This document shows positions 1 through 8,403 of a stretch of 64,000 nucleotides of DNA, one piece after another (the stretch's first letter is position 1; every line of letters begins with the position of its first letter). The notes under the pieces were generated by a model. The model had not been told where the DNA came from and did not search any database. It saw only the letters and a list, made by a program, of their open reading frames with translations. The stretch comes from Aurantimicrobium minutum (GTDB taxonomy: Bacteria; Actinomycetota; Actinomycetes; Actinomycetales; Microbacteriaceae): contig NZ_JARXXV010000001.1 of assembly GCF_029893825.1 (NCBI RefSeq), positions 1,240,001-1,304,000 of the forward strand, read 5' to 3'. Made by a program: the position numbers and the translations under genes.

Positions 1-429
1 GCTGAACATTTGAATTTCGGCACCAGCAAGGTCCAGGTTGGAGGGAGCGCAATACAGTTCTCCTTCCTCGGTGCTCTTCTGAATGACAGAACTTAGCGGC
101 TTACCCTCGACCAATACGTCATAAATGCTGGGGATATCACCGTGGTGGTCGATTCCCAGTGCCGTGGAGGCATTTCCTTGCGGATCGAGGTCAATAACCA
201 GCACACGGGCACCGAACCGGGCTAGTGCTGCCGCGATGTTGACGGTAGTTGTGGTCTTTCCCACGCCACCCTTTTGGTTAGACACCGTGAACACTCGTGG
301 CCTGCTGGGCAATGGGGGTGCAGGGCCGTCCAGAATGCGACGGCGTGCAGTGAGATCACTCAGTTCGCGCGCCAAAGGGGAATCGATCTCCACAGCGGGA
401 GTATCAATCGATTCTTCTGGATGTTTCAC
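1..429 (-). CDS. parA: Chromosome partitioning ATPase ParA (Soj), N-terminal part; gene runs off the window
   Basis: ParA/MinD-type P-loop ATPase that acts with ParB at parS to segregate newly replicated origins. The 143 visible residues hold the deviant Walker A motif QKGGVGKTTTTVN, then VLVIDLDPQGNASTALG (switch I) and the typical stretch ending GAEIQMFS; the C-terminal half lies outside. I place the start at GTG 429 (VKHPEES...), preceded by an AAAGG ribosome site; this start codon lies inside a parS-like palindrome. Last gene of the minus-strand run rpmH-to-parA, 36 bp after rsmG; parB would be expected next. Confidence 0.93.
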   Translation of the reverse strand, partial: MKHPEESIDTPAVEIDSPLARELSDLTARRRILDGPAPPLPSRPRVFTVSNQKGGVGKTTTTVNIAAALARFGARVLVIDLDPQGNASTALGIDHHGDIPSIYDVLVEGKPLSSVIQKSTEEGELYCAPSNLDLAGAEIQMFS

Positions 430-437
430 GTGAAACC
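422..437. promoter_or_regulatory. parS-like ParB-binding site 1
   Basis: Matches 15 of 16 positions of the bacterial parS consensus TGTTTCACGTGAAACA (final base differs); the 12-bp core TTTCACGTGAAA is intact. It overlaps the parA start codon and encodes its first residues. Confidence 0.85.
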
Positions 438-465
438 TTTGGGTCAAACAAGTGCGGAACGAGGT

Positions 466-1092
466 CTACTCAACTGTAGCCCGAACCACCCTCGTTACGT
501 CATCGAGGAGGCCTTCACCCAGAGTGAGGACCTCGACATTGCTGAGTTTGAAGGCGCGAATCTGCTTTGTAGCGGCGTCAATTTCCGCTGCGGCGCCTGC
601 GCCCTTCATCAAGACGAGTTCTCCGCCGGGGCGAACCAGGGGAGCGGTCATGGGGATGAGCTTCTTCAGGGCGCTGACCGCGCGAGCGGTGACTTGATCC
701 AGCAGAACGTCCCTGCGCACATCTTCTGCACGATCGCGCACAACCGTGACGTTGGTGAGCCCCAGCGCTGCAACCTGATCGTTGAGCCAGGCCGTGCGAC
801 GCTCCATGGGTTCAATCAAAACAAACTCGACGTCTGGGCGGGCAATAGCCAACACCAGCCCGGGAAGGCCGGCGCCACTACCCACATCTCCCACGCGGCC
901 ATGAAGCAACGGCGCAACAATGCCGCAGTTGAGAATATGGCGAGACCACAGGCGTGGAAGCTCCAAGGGACCAATAAGCCCCAGTTCTTCGCCGTATTGA
1001 GCCAAGTTGGCTGTGAATTGGCGGGCTAGGGCTAACTGATCACCAAATACGAGAGCCGCTTGAGCTGGCTCTGCTTCATACTCGGGAATCAA
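466..1092 (-). CDS. rsmG: 16S rRNA (guanine-527-N7)-methyltransferase RsmG (GidB)
   Basis: SAM-dependent methyltransferase modifying G527 of 16S rRNA. 208 residues, normal for the family. The SAM-binding motif I is visible as VGDVGSGAGLPGLVLAI, followed by FVLIEPMERRTAWLN and the catalytic-domain stretch VTARAVSALKKL...LVLMKG. The only in-frame start I can find is TTG at 1092, which lies directly behind a parS-like site and has no convincing Shine-Dalgarno sequence, so translation may depend on coupling to jag, whose stop is 15 bp upstream. The order rsmG-parA is the usual one near bacterial origins. Confidence 0.93.
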   Translation of the reverse strand: MIPEYEAEPAQAALVFGDQLALARQFTANLAQYGEELGLIGPLELPRLWSRHILNCGIVAPLLHGRVGDVGSGAGLPGLVLAIARPDVEFVLIEPMERRTAWLNDQVAALGLTNVTVVRDRAEDVRRDVLLDQVTARAVSALKKLIPMTAPLVRPGGELVLMKGAGAAAEIDAATKQIRAFKLSNVEVLTLGEGLLDDVTRVVRATVE

Positions 1093-1108
1093 TGTTTCAC
1101 GTGAAACT
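1093..1108. promoter_or_regulatory. parS-like ParB-binding site 2
   Basis: TGTTTCACGTGAAACT, 15 of 16 matches to parS, full palindromic core. It sits exactly between the jag stop codon and the rsmG TTG start. Confidence 0.85.
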
Positions 1109-1610
1109 ATGCGCCGGCGGTGATGACGGTGTGGCGGTCCTTGCCCTCACCATCGGAGTGTGACACCAGGCCACGCTCGCTCACCAAGTCGTGCACAAGC
1201 TTGCGCTCGTAGGAACTCATGGGAGGAAGAGCTGCTGCCGCTGCGCCTGCTTCGAGGCGTGCTGCAGCTGCGTCAACGAGAGCTGCGAGCTCCTGCTCGC
1301 GGGTTTCGCGAGAGCCGCCCACGTCCAAAATGAGGCGTGAGTACTGACCAGTCTTGTTCTGAACAGCCAAACGAGTGAGCTCCTGCAGGGCAGAAACTGT
1401 CTCGGGACGAGAGAGAACGCGAACATTTCCCTGCTCCGATGCGGTTACTGAAACATAGGCGCGGCCATTGCGCGCATCAATGTCGAGGTCGCCGTCGAGA
1501 TCAGCGATATCAAGGAGTTCTTCGATGTAGTCAGCTGCTACTTCGCCCTCGTTTTCGAGGTCAGAGATGCTGGGAGCAGCTTTGGGCTCAGTTGTGAGGT
1601 CTTCAGACAT
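1107..1610 (-). CDS. jag: KhpB/Jag family RNA-binding protein (KH-like and R3H domains)
   Basis: 167-residue RNA-binding protein of the Jag/KhpB family, which with KhpA binds RNA and influences cell elongation and division in Gram-positives. N-terminal acidic leader (about 1-30), KH-II-like segment (about 35-100: YIEELLDIADLDGDL...RLILDVGG), and C-terminal R3H domain (about 110-165) with the R-x-x-x-H pattern in PMSSYERKLVHDL. Lies 2 bp behind yidC in the operon; the Jag-YidC pairing is conserved. The N-terminal Jag-N domain of Firmicutes homologues is absent, as usual in Actinobacteria. Confidence 0.9.
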   Translation of the reverse strand: MSEDLTTEPKAAPSISDLENEGEVAADYIEELLDIADLDGDLDIDARNGRAYVSVTASEQGNVRVLSRPETVSALQELTRLAVQNKTGQYSRLILDVGGSRETREQELAALVDAAAARLEAGAAAAALPPMSSYERKLVHDLVSERGLVSHSDGEGKDRHTVITAGA

Positions 1611-1612
1611 AG

Positions 1613-2569
1613 TTATTTCTTCTTTCCGGACTTCTTTGCGCGGTTCTTGCTCACGGGCTGCGCGCGTTGAATGGGCTTAGGGGCTTCTACTTCAATAACC
1701 TCAGCGGCTCCCTTGGGAAGCTTTCCGCGACGAGCAAGGCGCTCTTCACGGTCTTTAGCTGCCTGGCTACCAGGGGTTGGCATGTTGCGAATAACGATGA
1801 ACTGCTGTCCCATGGTCCAGAAGTTGGACACCAGCCAGTAGAACATCACGCCGAGGGGGAATGCGAAACCAGAGAATGCGAAAACGAGGGGGAGGACGTA
1901 GAGAAGGATGCGCTGCTGACGGAAAGCAGGGCTTGCCTTGGTCTCTTCAGACATGTTCTTTGACACGATCTGCAGCTGAGTAATGAACTGCGAAGCAGTC
2001 ATCAGCACAACCATGACACCCGCGATCACCATGACGGCAACCTGTGGTGGGTTCATCGAAGCAGCGCCCTGGAAGCTTTCGTGCAGGGGTGCAAGGCCAA
2101 ACAGGCTTGCGTTAGAGAACTGAACCGCGAGCTGCTGGGTCATGAAGCCGATACCGGCATTACCCTTCTGAGCTTCACTCAGTACGGAGAACAAACCGAA
2201 GAAGATCGGCATCTGCAGCAGCAAGGGAAGGCAGGAACTCAGTGGGTTGCTGCCCGTGCGACGGTAAAGCTCCATGGTCTCGCGTGACATTGCCTCGCGA
2301 GAGAACTGGTCCTTCTTGCCCTTGTATTTGTCCTGGATCTTCTTGAGTTCAGGCGCAATTTCAAGCATCTTGCGCTGGCTCTTAATCTGTCGAACAAAGA
2401 CCGGGATCAGGGCCGCGCGAACAACGACCACCAGACCGACAATGGCCAGAACCCAGGTTGCACCTGCAGCGGGATCCATGCCCATCGCGGTAAACAGGGA
2501 GTGGAAGCTGACCAGAATGAATTCGATAGCCCACTTAATGGGCCACAGAATCGCGCCGATAATGTCCAT
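1613..2569 (-). CDS. yidC: Membrane protein insertase YidC/Oxa1
   Basis: Inserts and folds membrane proteins, alone or with SecYEG. 318 residues with five predicted membrane segments; conserved cytoplasmic loop with KGKKDQFSREAMSRETMELYRR, then NPLSSCLPLLLQMPIFFGLF, the YidC family signature with the Leu/Pro-rich hairpin. The C-terminal tail is strongly basic (ends RAKKSGKKK), as in Gram-positive YidC proteins that contact the ribosome. There is no N-terminal periplasmic domain, typical for monoderms. Immediately follows yidD (7 bp). Confidence 0.96.
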   Translation of the reverse strand: MDIIGAILWPIKWAIEFILVSFHSLFTAMGMDPAAGATWVLAIVGLVVVVRAALIPVFVRQIKSQRKMLEIAPELKKIQDKYKGKKDQFSREAMSRETMELYRRTGSNPLSSCLPLLLQMPIFFGLFSVLSEAQKGNAGIGFMTQQLAVQFSNASLFGLAPLHESFQGAASMNPPQVAVMVIAGVMVVLMTASQFITQLQIVSKNMSEETKASPAFRQQRILLYVLPLVFAFSGFAFPLGVMFYWLVSNFWTMGQQFIVIRNMPTPGSQAAKDREERLARRGKLPKGAAEVIEVEAPKPIQRAQPVSKNRAKKSGKKK

Positions 2570-2576
2570 AGGAGCG

Positions 2577-2885
2577 TTATGCCCTTCCTTCGTTCATCAC
2601 AACGAAACCTAGTGTTGTGACTCTAAAAAACTTGTGCTTCGCTGGCGGTACATCATCGACGCCACCGAGTGCCCACGGGTTGCACCTCCCTAGCCTACGC
2701 AGTGTTAGGCCAGAACCCACAATGAGACCCCGTTGTTGAAGTGCTTGAAGTCCGTAATGTGAGCACGTGGGGTAGTACCGACAGACATCTCCATACAGCG
2801 GAGAGATCACTTTTCGATAGACCAGCGCTAAAGAAATCATGATGTTTCGTGGCAGTAGATAGAGAAACCACAAGAGCTTCTTCAT
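2577..2885 (-). CDS. yidD: Membrane protein insertion efficiency factor YidD
   Basis: Small (102 residues) peripheral membrane protein helping YidC-dependent insertion. Family core is clear: YRKVISPLYGDVCRYYPTCS, then HYGLQALQQRG and RLGRCNPWALGGVDDVP, including the three conserved cysteines. Amphipathic N-terminal helix (MKKLLWFLYLLPRNIMIS) probably lies on the inner leaflet. Start ATG overlaps the rnpA stop by 4 bp, indicating translational coupling. Confidence 0.95.
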   Translation of the reverse strand: MKKLLWFLYLLPRNIMISLALVYRKVISPLYGDVCRYYPTCSHYGLQALQQRGLIVGSGLTLRRLGRCNPWALGGVDDVPPAKHKFFRVTTLGFVVMNEGRA

Positions 2886-3214
2886 GCGTGAACCTTCAGC
2901 TTCTCTAAGGTCTTGAGCACATCAGAGTGAAGCTCGTCCCAGCTCGCCGCAGCTGCAGCGGGCAAGGCGCGGATGACTATATCCGCACTGCGCGCATCTT
3001 TGACTTCCCATGCGATTGCTCGAAGCTGGCGGCGTACCCGGTTACGAGTCGGCGCATTACCTACAGCTTTAGAGGTGACAATCCCGAAACGAGAAAGACC
3101 TCGGTCGCTGGCTAGTGCATAAGCAACAACCAAAGACGAGGTCTGTTTCGTTCCGCGACGAGTAATTCGGCGGAAGTCCGTTGGCAAAGCCAATCGGTGT
3201 GCCCGATCGAGCAC
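2882..3214 (-). CDS. rnpA: Ribonuclease P protein component
   Basis: Protein subunit of RNase P that helps the catalytic RNA mature tRNA 5' ends. 110 residues. The RNR signature is GNAPTRNRVRRQLRAI at about 53-68; the preceding FGIVTSKAVGNA segment is also conserved. Start GTG (VLDRAHRL) lies 8 bp past the rpmH stop, the nearly universal rpmH-rnpA arrangement. The RNA subunit gene is not in this window. Confidence 0.95.
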   Translation of the reverse strand: MLDRAHRLALPTDFRRITRRGTKQTSSLVVAYALASDRGLSRFGIVTSKAVGNAPTRNRVRRQLRAIAWEVKDARSADIVIRALPAAAAASWDELHSDVLKTLEKLKVHA

Positions 3215-3222
3215 GGCCGATA

Positions 3223-3360
3223 CTAAGCGGAGAGTTCGGAGCGGCCCTTACGGCGGCGAGCTGCCAGGATGGCACGGCCGGCGCGGGTACGCATACGAAG
3301 GCGGAAACCGTGCACCTTGGCGCGGCGGCGGTTGTTTGGCTGGAACGTTCTCTTGCTCAT
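3223..3360 (-). CDS. rpmH: 50S ribosomal protein L34
   Basis: 45-residue very basic protein [20 protein letters not shown]... ending GRSELSA, the normal length and sequence for L34. First gene of the minus-strand operon rpmH-rnpA-yidD-yidC-jag-rsmG-parA, divergent from dnaA. Found by direct translation; it is too short to be noticed by length alone. Confidence 0.97.
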   Translation of the reverse strand: MSKRTFQPNNRRRAKVHGFRLRMRTRAGRAILAARRRKGRSELSA

Positions 3361-3690
3361 AAGTCAATCTCCATAGGAAGCTGATGTCGCGCGCCCACGA
3401 GAGCGCGGCGCAAAACATTGGGATGCGCTAAAGGCATCAACCTATTAAATCTAAGGCTTTGTGGCGCTCGCGTCAAACCAGAGCACACATCAACCCAAGA
3501 TTATGAATGTAAGTGCCCCACCTTTTTTGTAACGACACGCAAAAATGTTTAAACCCGAGTTGCCTTCATCCACAGGTTTTCGATACGGTCGTAGAAGTTA
3601 TCCCCAGCTTTTCACGCTTACGGTCGTAGGTCTAGGTGAAACAGTCACACTACGGTGGATAACTTGGGCATCTATCAAGAGGGGATTGTG
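3361..3690. promoter_or_regulatory. rpmH-dnaA divergent intergenic region with DnaA-box-like sites
   Basis: About 330 bp without a gene. It must carry the divergent promoters for rpmH (minus) and dnaA (plus). I see three 9-mers one mismatch from the DnaA box TTATCCACA: TCATCCACA (3566-3574), TTATCCCCA (about 3597) and, reversed, GGTGGATAA (3654-3662). These fit DnaA autoregulation or a secondary part of the origin. An A/T-rich patch CAAAAATGTTTAAA lies near 3540-3553. A ribosome site AGAGGGG stands 6 bp before the dnaA ATG. Confidence 0.7.
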
Positions 3691-5106
3691 ATGAGCGACG
3701 ACAGCATGCGTTCCACGTGGAACTCCATTCTTGAAGCTCTCGCCTCTGATCCTGGTGTGACCCCTCCGCTGTATGGCTTTGCTTCTCTGATTGAGCCCAA
3801 GGGCATCATGGCGGGAACGATTTATCTCGATGTTCCCAATGACTTCACCCGAAGCATGGTTGAACAGCGTCTTCGCGGACCACTGTTGACCGCTATCGGC
3901 AGCCTGGGTGAACTCAGCGAAGTAACCACCTTCGCTGTGGTTGTGAATCCCGACTTGGTCGCACTCGACGAACCGGTTGCGGCGGTAGAGGTTGAAGAAG
4001 TCAAAGAAGACCGAAACCCGGTAACAGCGCCAACCATCATGGCCACCGAGAGTGAACTGGAATCTAGGCTCAACCCTCGCTACAACTTCGACAGTTTTGT
4101 TATTGGTGGATCAAACCGTTTCGCACACGCTGCTGCGGTAGCTGTAGCTGAAGCACCGGCAAAGGCATACAACCCTTTGTTTATCTACGGTGAATCCGGT
4201 TTGGGTAAGACCCACCTCTTACATGCCATTGGTCACTACGCCCAGAGCCTGTATCCCACCATTCGTGTTCGTTATGTCAGTAGCGAAGAGTTCACGAACG
4301 ACTTTATTAACTCCATTGCAAACAACCGTGGTGCTGCTTTCCAGTCTCGTTACCGCAATATCGACATTCTTCTCATTGACGATATTCAGTTCTTGCAAGG
4401 TAAAGCAGAAACTCAAGAAGCCTTCTTCCACACGTTCAACACCTTGCATGATCACAACAAGCAAGTTGTGATTACCAGCGATGTTCAACCCAAGCACCTC
4501 ACTGGCTTCGAAGATCGTATGCGTACTCGTTTTGAGTGGGGTTTGATCACCGACGTTCAAACTCCTGACTTAGAAACTCGTATTGCCATTCTTCGTAAGA
4601 AAGCAGAACGTGAAAAGCTCAGTGTTCCTGACGACATTATGGAATTTATTGCCACCAAGGTGACAAGTAATATCCGTGAACTTGAGGGAACTCTCATTCG
4701 TGTGACGGCTTTTGCCAACCTGAACAAGCAGGCAGTGGATCTTCCCCTTGTTCAAACTGTTCTCAAAGACCTGATCACCTTGGATGAAGACGACATCATT
4801 GCTCCAATTGACATCATCAATAACACCGCGGATTATTTCCGCCTGGGTATTGATGAGCTCACAGGCACTTCACGAGCACAGGCAATTGCTACAGCACGCC
4901 AAATTGCAATGTATTTATGCCGCGAAATGACAAACCTGTCTCTTCCTAAGATTGGTCAGCTCTTTGGTGGCCGTGATCACACCACAGTAATGCACGCCTG
5001 CAAGAAGATTGCAGAGCTGATGAAGGAACGTCGTTCGATTTATAACCAGGTAACTGAGCTCACGACCCGCATTAAGCAAAGAAATTCCTACGCACGCAAC
5101 AACTAA
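3691..5106 (+). CDS. dnaA: Chromosomal replication initiator protein DnaA
   Basis: AAA+ ATPase that binds DnaA boxes and opens oriC. 471 residues from ATG 3691, chosen because AGAGGGG sits 6 bp upstream; the in-frame GTG at 3655 overlaps a DnaA-box-like site and lacks a ribosome site. Domain I about 1-85, a short acidic linker (domain II), AAA+ domain with Walker A GESGLGKT (167-174) and Walker B LLIDDIQF (about 226-233), and C-terminal domain IV with the DnaA signature GGRDHTTVMHACKKI (426-440). Followed by oriC and dnaN. The linker is short compared with Streptomyces. Confidence 0.98.
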   Translation: MSDDSMRSTWNSILEALASDPGVTPPLYGFASLIEPKGIMAGTIYLDVPNDFTRSMVEQRLRGPLLTAIGSLGELSEVTTFAVVVNPDLVALDEPVAAVEVEEVKEDRNPVTAPTIMATESELESRLNPRYNFDSFVIGGSNRFAHAAAVAVAEAPAKAYNPLFIYGESGLGKTHLLHAIGHYAQSLYPTIRVRYVSSEEFTNDFINSIANNRGAAFQSRYRNIDILLIDDIQFLQGKAETQEAFFHTFNTLHDHNKQVVITSDVQPKHLTGFEDRMRTRFEWGLITDVQTPDLETRIAILRKKAEREKLSVPDDIMEFIATKVTSNIRELEGTLIRVTAFANLNKQAVDLPLVQTVLKDLITLDEDDIIAPIDIINNTADYFRLGIDELTGTSRAQAIATARQIAMYLCREMTNLSLPKIGQLFGGRDHTTVMHACKKIAELMKERRSIYNQVTELTTRIKQRNSYARNN

Positions 5107-5452
5107 GGTGTTTTCCCCTTGTGGATAACTCTGTGAATATGTGGGGAAATCGCCGAGCGGGGCTGTGTACGAAAAATTCTTTAATGTGAATAACAACTAT
5201 TCATCGAATTCTCTTTGCGTCACTGTGTGAGTAACAACTCACAGTAAAAACACAACTTACGCGAATGTAGTTTCAAGTACTGAGGCGAAATTTGTTGAGT
5301 TATTCACACTATCCACAGGCGTTAAGAAGATTAAAGAGTTAATTAATAATTCAGGATCATTCCATAACCTTTATTCGGAGTGCTTTTTTCGCCTGTAAAA
5401 ACCGCGATAGCATGAGAGACCCGGATTAGGGGAACTACGGAAAGGCTCAACG
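5107..5452. other. Chromosomal replication origin oriC (dnaA-dnaN intergenic region)
   Basis: 346 bp between dnaA and dnaN, the standard actinobacterial origin position. It holds a perfect DnaA box TGTGGATAA (5120-5128) and several one-mismatch boxes: TGTGAATAA (5185-5193), TGTGAGTAA (5226-5234), TTATTCACA (5300-5308) and CTATCCACA (5309-5317, directly abutting). An A/T-rich stretch at about 5332-5365 (GATTAAAGAGTTAATTAATA) is the likely unwinding element. Binding and unwinding are inferred from position and motifs. Confidence 0.93.
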
Positions 5453-6595
5453 GTGAAGTTTCAAGTAAACAGAGATGTGCTCAGCGAAGCGGTCTCTTTT
5501 GCCGTCAAAATGCTCCCAGCACGCACCACACTTCCCATTCTTTCTGGTGTGCTGATCGAGGCGACTACTGAAGGCCTCGTATTGTCATCGTTCGACTACG
5601 AAGTTTCAACACAAACCAAAGTTGCAGCAACTGTAGATACTCCAGGACGAGTATTGGTTTCAGGTCGGCTTCTTGCAGAGATCGCGAACCGTCTCCCTAA
5701 CGCACCAGTGACCTTCGAAACTGTTGAATCACGTATTCAGGTCAGCTGTGGATCAGCAAACTTCACTCTTTTATCGATGCCTGTTGAGGAATACCCCACA
5801 ATTCCTCAAGTTGAAGGAGAAACCGGTGTTCTCCCAGCTGAAGAATTCTCTGCAGCTGTAGCTCAAGTAGCAGTTGCCGCTTCACGTGATGATGTTACCC
5901 CAGTCATCACTGGTGTTCAGCTAGAAATCACAGGTAATTCACTGAGCCTGGTTGCTACTGACCGCTACCGTGTTGCTATTCGTGATATTCCATGGGAATC
6001 AACCGGTTCTGTTGCAGATATCACTGCACTTGTTCCTGCACGTACGATGCAAGAAATTGGTAAGACTTTTGGTCACAGTGGAAACATCTCGATTTCCATC
6101 ACCAACAAAGACGACCGTGAACTCATTGCCTTCACGGCAGATAACAAGACAGTTACTTCCTTGTTGATCAAGGGAAATTTCCCACCCGTTAAGCGTTTGT
6201 TCCCCGAAAAAGTTGAAAACTACGCAGTAGTGAACACCGCAGAACTGATTGAGGCTACCCGCCGCGTGAAGTTGGTTGTTGAGCGCGAAGCAGCACTTCG
6301 CTTCACCTTCGCAAACAGCGGTTTGACACTGGAAGCAATTGGTGGAGAACAAGCACAGGCTTCGGAAACCATTGATGCAGTTATTTCTGGTCCTGATGTT
6401 GTTGTTTCACTCAAGCCAGACTTCCTGCTAGATGGTTTGGGTGCGGTTCATTCAGAATTCACTCGCATTGGCTTTACCTCGGTTGAAAATCCTGCAAAGC
6501 CAGGTCCTGTATTAATCACCAGCCAAACCTCGAAGGACACTCCTGCAGAAGATGCTTACCGCTACCTCCTGCAGCCCAACCTTCTCCTTCGCTAA
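5453..6595 (+). CDS. dnaN: DNA polymerase III subunit beta (sliding clamp)
   Basis: Processivity clamp that tethers DNA polymerase to DNA. 380 residues, usual length, three successive clamp folds. Start GTG (MKFQVNRDVLSEAVSFAVKM) with GGAAAGG ribosome site 7 bp upstream. N-terminal RTTLPILSGVLIEA and the central ATDRYRVAIRDIPW segment are characteristic. Followed 19 bp later by recF. Confidence 0.97.
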   Translation: MKFQVNRDVLSEAVSFAVKMLPARTTLPILSGVLIEATTEGLVLSSFDYEVSTQTKVAATVDTPGRVLVSGRLLAEIANRLPNAPVTFETVESRIQVSCGSANFTLLSMPVEEYPTIPQVEGETGVLPAEEFSAAVAQVAVAASRDDVTPVITGVQLEITGNSLSLVATDRYRVAIRDIPWESTGSVADITALVPARTMQEIGKTFGHSGNISISITNKDDRELIAFTADNKTVTSLLIKGNFPPVKRLFPEKVENYAVVNTAELIEATRRVKLVVEREAALRFTFANSGLTLEAIGGEQAQASETIDAVISGPDVVVSLKPDFLLDGLGAVHSEFTRIGFTSVENPAKPGPVLITSQTSKDTPAEDAYRYLLQPNLLLR

Positions 6596-6614
6596 AGCAC
6601 TGAAAATCTGAGCG

Positions 6615-7742
6615 ATGCACGTCAGCTCACTCAGTCTTCGTGACTTTAGGAACTACGCCCAGGCCGATATTGAGCCAGGTTTAGGTTCTGTTGTTCTCGT
6701 TGGCTCTAATGGCCAAGGTAAAACCAACATTGTTGAAGCCATTAATTATTTGGCAACTCTGGGTTCTCACCGCACGAGTATTGATTCGGCGTTGATTCGA
6801 CAAGGCTCAGAAGCAGCAATTATCCGAGTCAACTTGGCGCATGACTCTCGTACGATCTTGTTAGAAGCCCAACTCAATAGAAATAGTGCAAATAAAGCCC
6901 AGGCAAATCACGCAAATGCCAAAATTCGTGATTTTCCCCGCTACATCTCCACCGTGATCTTTGCCCCCGAAGATCTCATGCTTGTTCGGGGTGAGCCATC
7001 GGGTCGCCGAAAATTCATGGATGACCTCATTATTCAGCGCACACCCCGCCTAGCTGGCGTTGTTTCTGACTACGACCGGGTGCTCAAACAAAGAAACACC
7101 CTTCTCAAGACGGCCCGAGTGAAAGATATTGATGCAGGGAACCTGGGAACGCTGGATATTTGGGATGAACGCCTTGTTGAGCTCGGAACAGAAATAACGG
7201 CAGAACGCACCCGCCTCTTGCAGGATCTTTCCGGACCGCTAGCCCTGGCATATCAAGCTATTGCCGGAAGTGATCACGAAGTCAGTATCGAGCTCAAGCC
7301 CTCGATTGACGGAGCCGAATCCGCCACGGCCTATGCCGAAAAGTTCAGAAACCTGTTGGAATCTGGCCGAGTGCAAGAAATCGAACGCGGAATGACTCTG
7401 GTTGGGCCGCATCGAGACGATGTTGAATTCGGTTTGAACAATTTGCCCGCAAAAGGTTATGCCAGCCACGGCGAAACCTGGTCTTATGCTCTGTCACTTA
7501 AGCTCTCGGCAGCCAGGCTGCTCCGCAGTGAATCAGTTCTGGGTGATCCGATCCTGATTTTGGATGACGTATTTGCAGAATTGGACTCCGCTCGGCGTGA
7601 ACGCCTCGCGGAGGCCGTCGCTGATTTCGAACAGACCTTCATTACTGCAGCCGTGGCAGAAGACGTTCCTTCACAGCTGATGACACAAGTGTTTCACGTG
7701 AAAAAGGGAACCATCAGCACAGAAAACCCTGCTCATGAGTGA
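6615..7742 (+). CDS. recF: DNA replication and repair protein RecF
   Basis: ABC/SMC-like ATPase that with RecO/RecR loads RecA at single-strand gaps. 375 residues. Walker A GSNGQGKTNIVEAI (about 31-44), ABC-type signature region around SYALSLKLSAARLL, and Walker B DPILILDDVFAELD near 315. Final residues VFHVKKG are encoded by a parS-like site. Its end overlaps the following DUF721 gene by 8 bp. Confidence 0.96.
   Translation: MHVSSLSLRDFRNYAQADIEPGLGSVVLVGSNGQGKTNIVEAINYLATLGSHRTSIDSALIRQGSEAAIIRVNLAHDSRTILLEAQLNRNSANKAQANHANAKIRDFPRYISTVIFAPEDLMLVRGEPSGRRKFMDDLIIQRTPRLAGVVSDYDRVLKQRNTLLKTARVKDIDAGNLGTLDIWDERLVELGTEITAERTRLLQDLSGPLALAYQAIAGSDHEVSIELKPSIDGAESATAYAEKFRNLLESGRVQEIERGMTLVGPHRDDVEFGLNNLPAKGYASHGETWSYALSLKLSAARLLRSESVLGDPILILDDVFAELDSARRERLAEAVADFEQTFITAAVAEDVPSQLMTQVFHVKKGTISTENPAHE
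7690..7705. promoter_or_regulatory. parS-like ParB-binding site 3 (within recF 3' end)
   Basis: TGTTTCACGTGAAAAA: 15 of 16 positions match parS, core palindrome TTTCACGTGAAA intact. It lies in coding sequence on the other side of oriC from sites 1 and 2. Confidence 0.75.
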
Positions 7743-8280
7743 AATCAACGCGAACGGGCCTGACGCCGCTGACGCGGCGGGGCCCGAAGAATCGGAAGCC
7801 CTGGCGCTGTATTCACGACTGAAGTCCAAGGCAACCGGAACTCCCCGCGGGAAACTCTCCCGGGATGCCCGGGCGCGCAAACGCACCGCAGAAGAGCATG
7901 CCAACGAAATGCCCTTCTCCCCTGGCCGGGATCCCAAAGGCCTCGATGATGTGTTGACTTCGCTCTCACAACAACTGGGCTGGAAGGCTCCGCTGGCTAA
8001 ATCAGACCTGTTGACGGACTGGCCAAATATTGTGGGTCCCGACATCGCTGCCAGAACAACACCGCTAGGAATAGACGACGCCACATTGACCGTTTTGTGT
8101 GAGTCAACTGCCTGGGCAACGCAGCTTCGATTAATGCGCACCGAGGTCTTGACTAAGGTTCTCCAAGCACACCCCGAATCAGGTGTGACGGCTATCCGCT
8201 TTCAAGGACCCAACGCCCCAAGCTGGAAACGTGGCCCCAAATCAATTCCAGGGCGTGGTCCTCGCGATACTTACGGCTGA
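7735..8280 (+). CDS. DUF721 (DciA-like) protein
   Basis: 181 residues. The C-terminal half (about 75-165: LGWKAPLAKSDLLTDWPNIVGPDIAART...LTVLCESTAWATQLRLM) is the DUF721 domain, which in DciA proteins recruits or loads the replicative helicase. The N-terminal part is Ala/Arg-rich and probably disordered. Its fixed place between recF and gyrB in Actinobacteria and 8-bp overlap with recF support a replication role; helicase loading is family knowledge, not shown here. Confidence 0.85.
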   Translation: MSEINANGPDAADAAGPEESEALALYSRLKSKATGTPRGKLSRDARARKRTAEEHANEMPFSPGRDPKGLDDVLTSLSQQLGWKAPLAKSDLLTDWPNIVGPDIAARTTPLGIDDATLTVLCESTAWATQLRLMRTEVLTKVLQAHPESGVTAIRFQGPNAPSWKRGPKSIPGRGPRDTYG

Positions 8281-8403
8281 GAATAGGTTTCTGGTCAAGC
8301 GATAAATAAAAACGCGCCAGAGCCCGTTTCTCCCGATTTTCCCAGCCCCCAAAAGATAGAATTAGGGGCAATTGCGATACATGCATAGGGAGTTACAAAA
8401 CGT

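Noticed and set aside
3655-3690. Upstream GTG start for DnaA giving 12 extra residues
   Set aside because: It overlaps a DnaA-box-like site and has no ribosome site, whereas ATG 3691 has AGAGGGG at 6 bp.
5881-5889. TTCACGTGA inside dnaN as another parS site
   Set aside because: Only the nine-base core matches; flanking bases do not continue the palindrome (no TGT/ACA arms).
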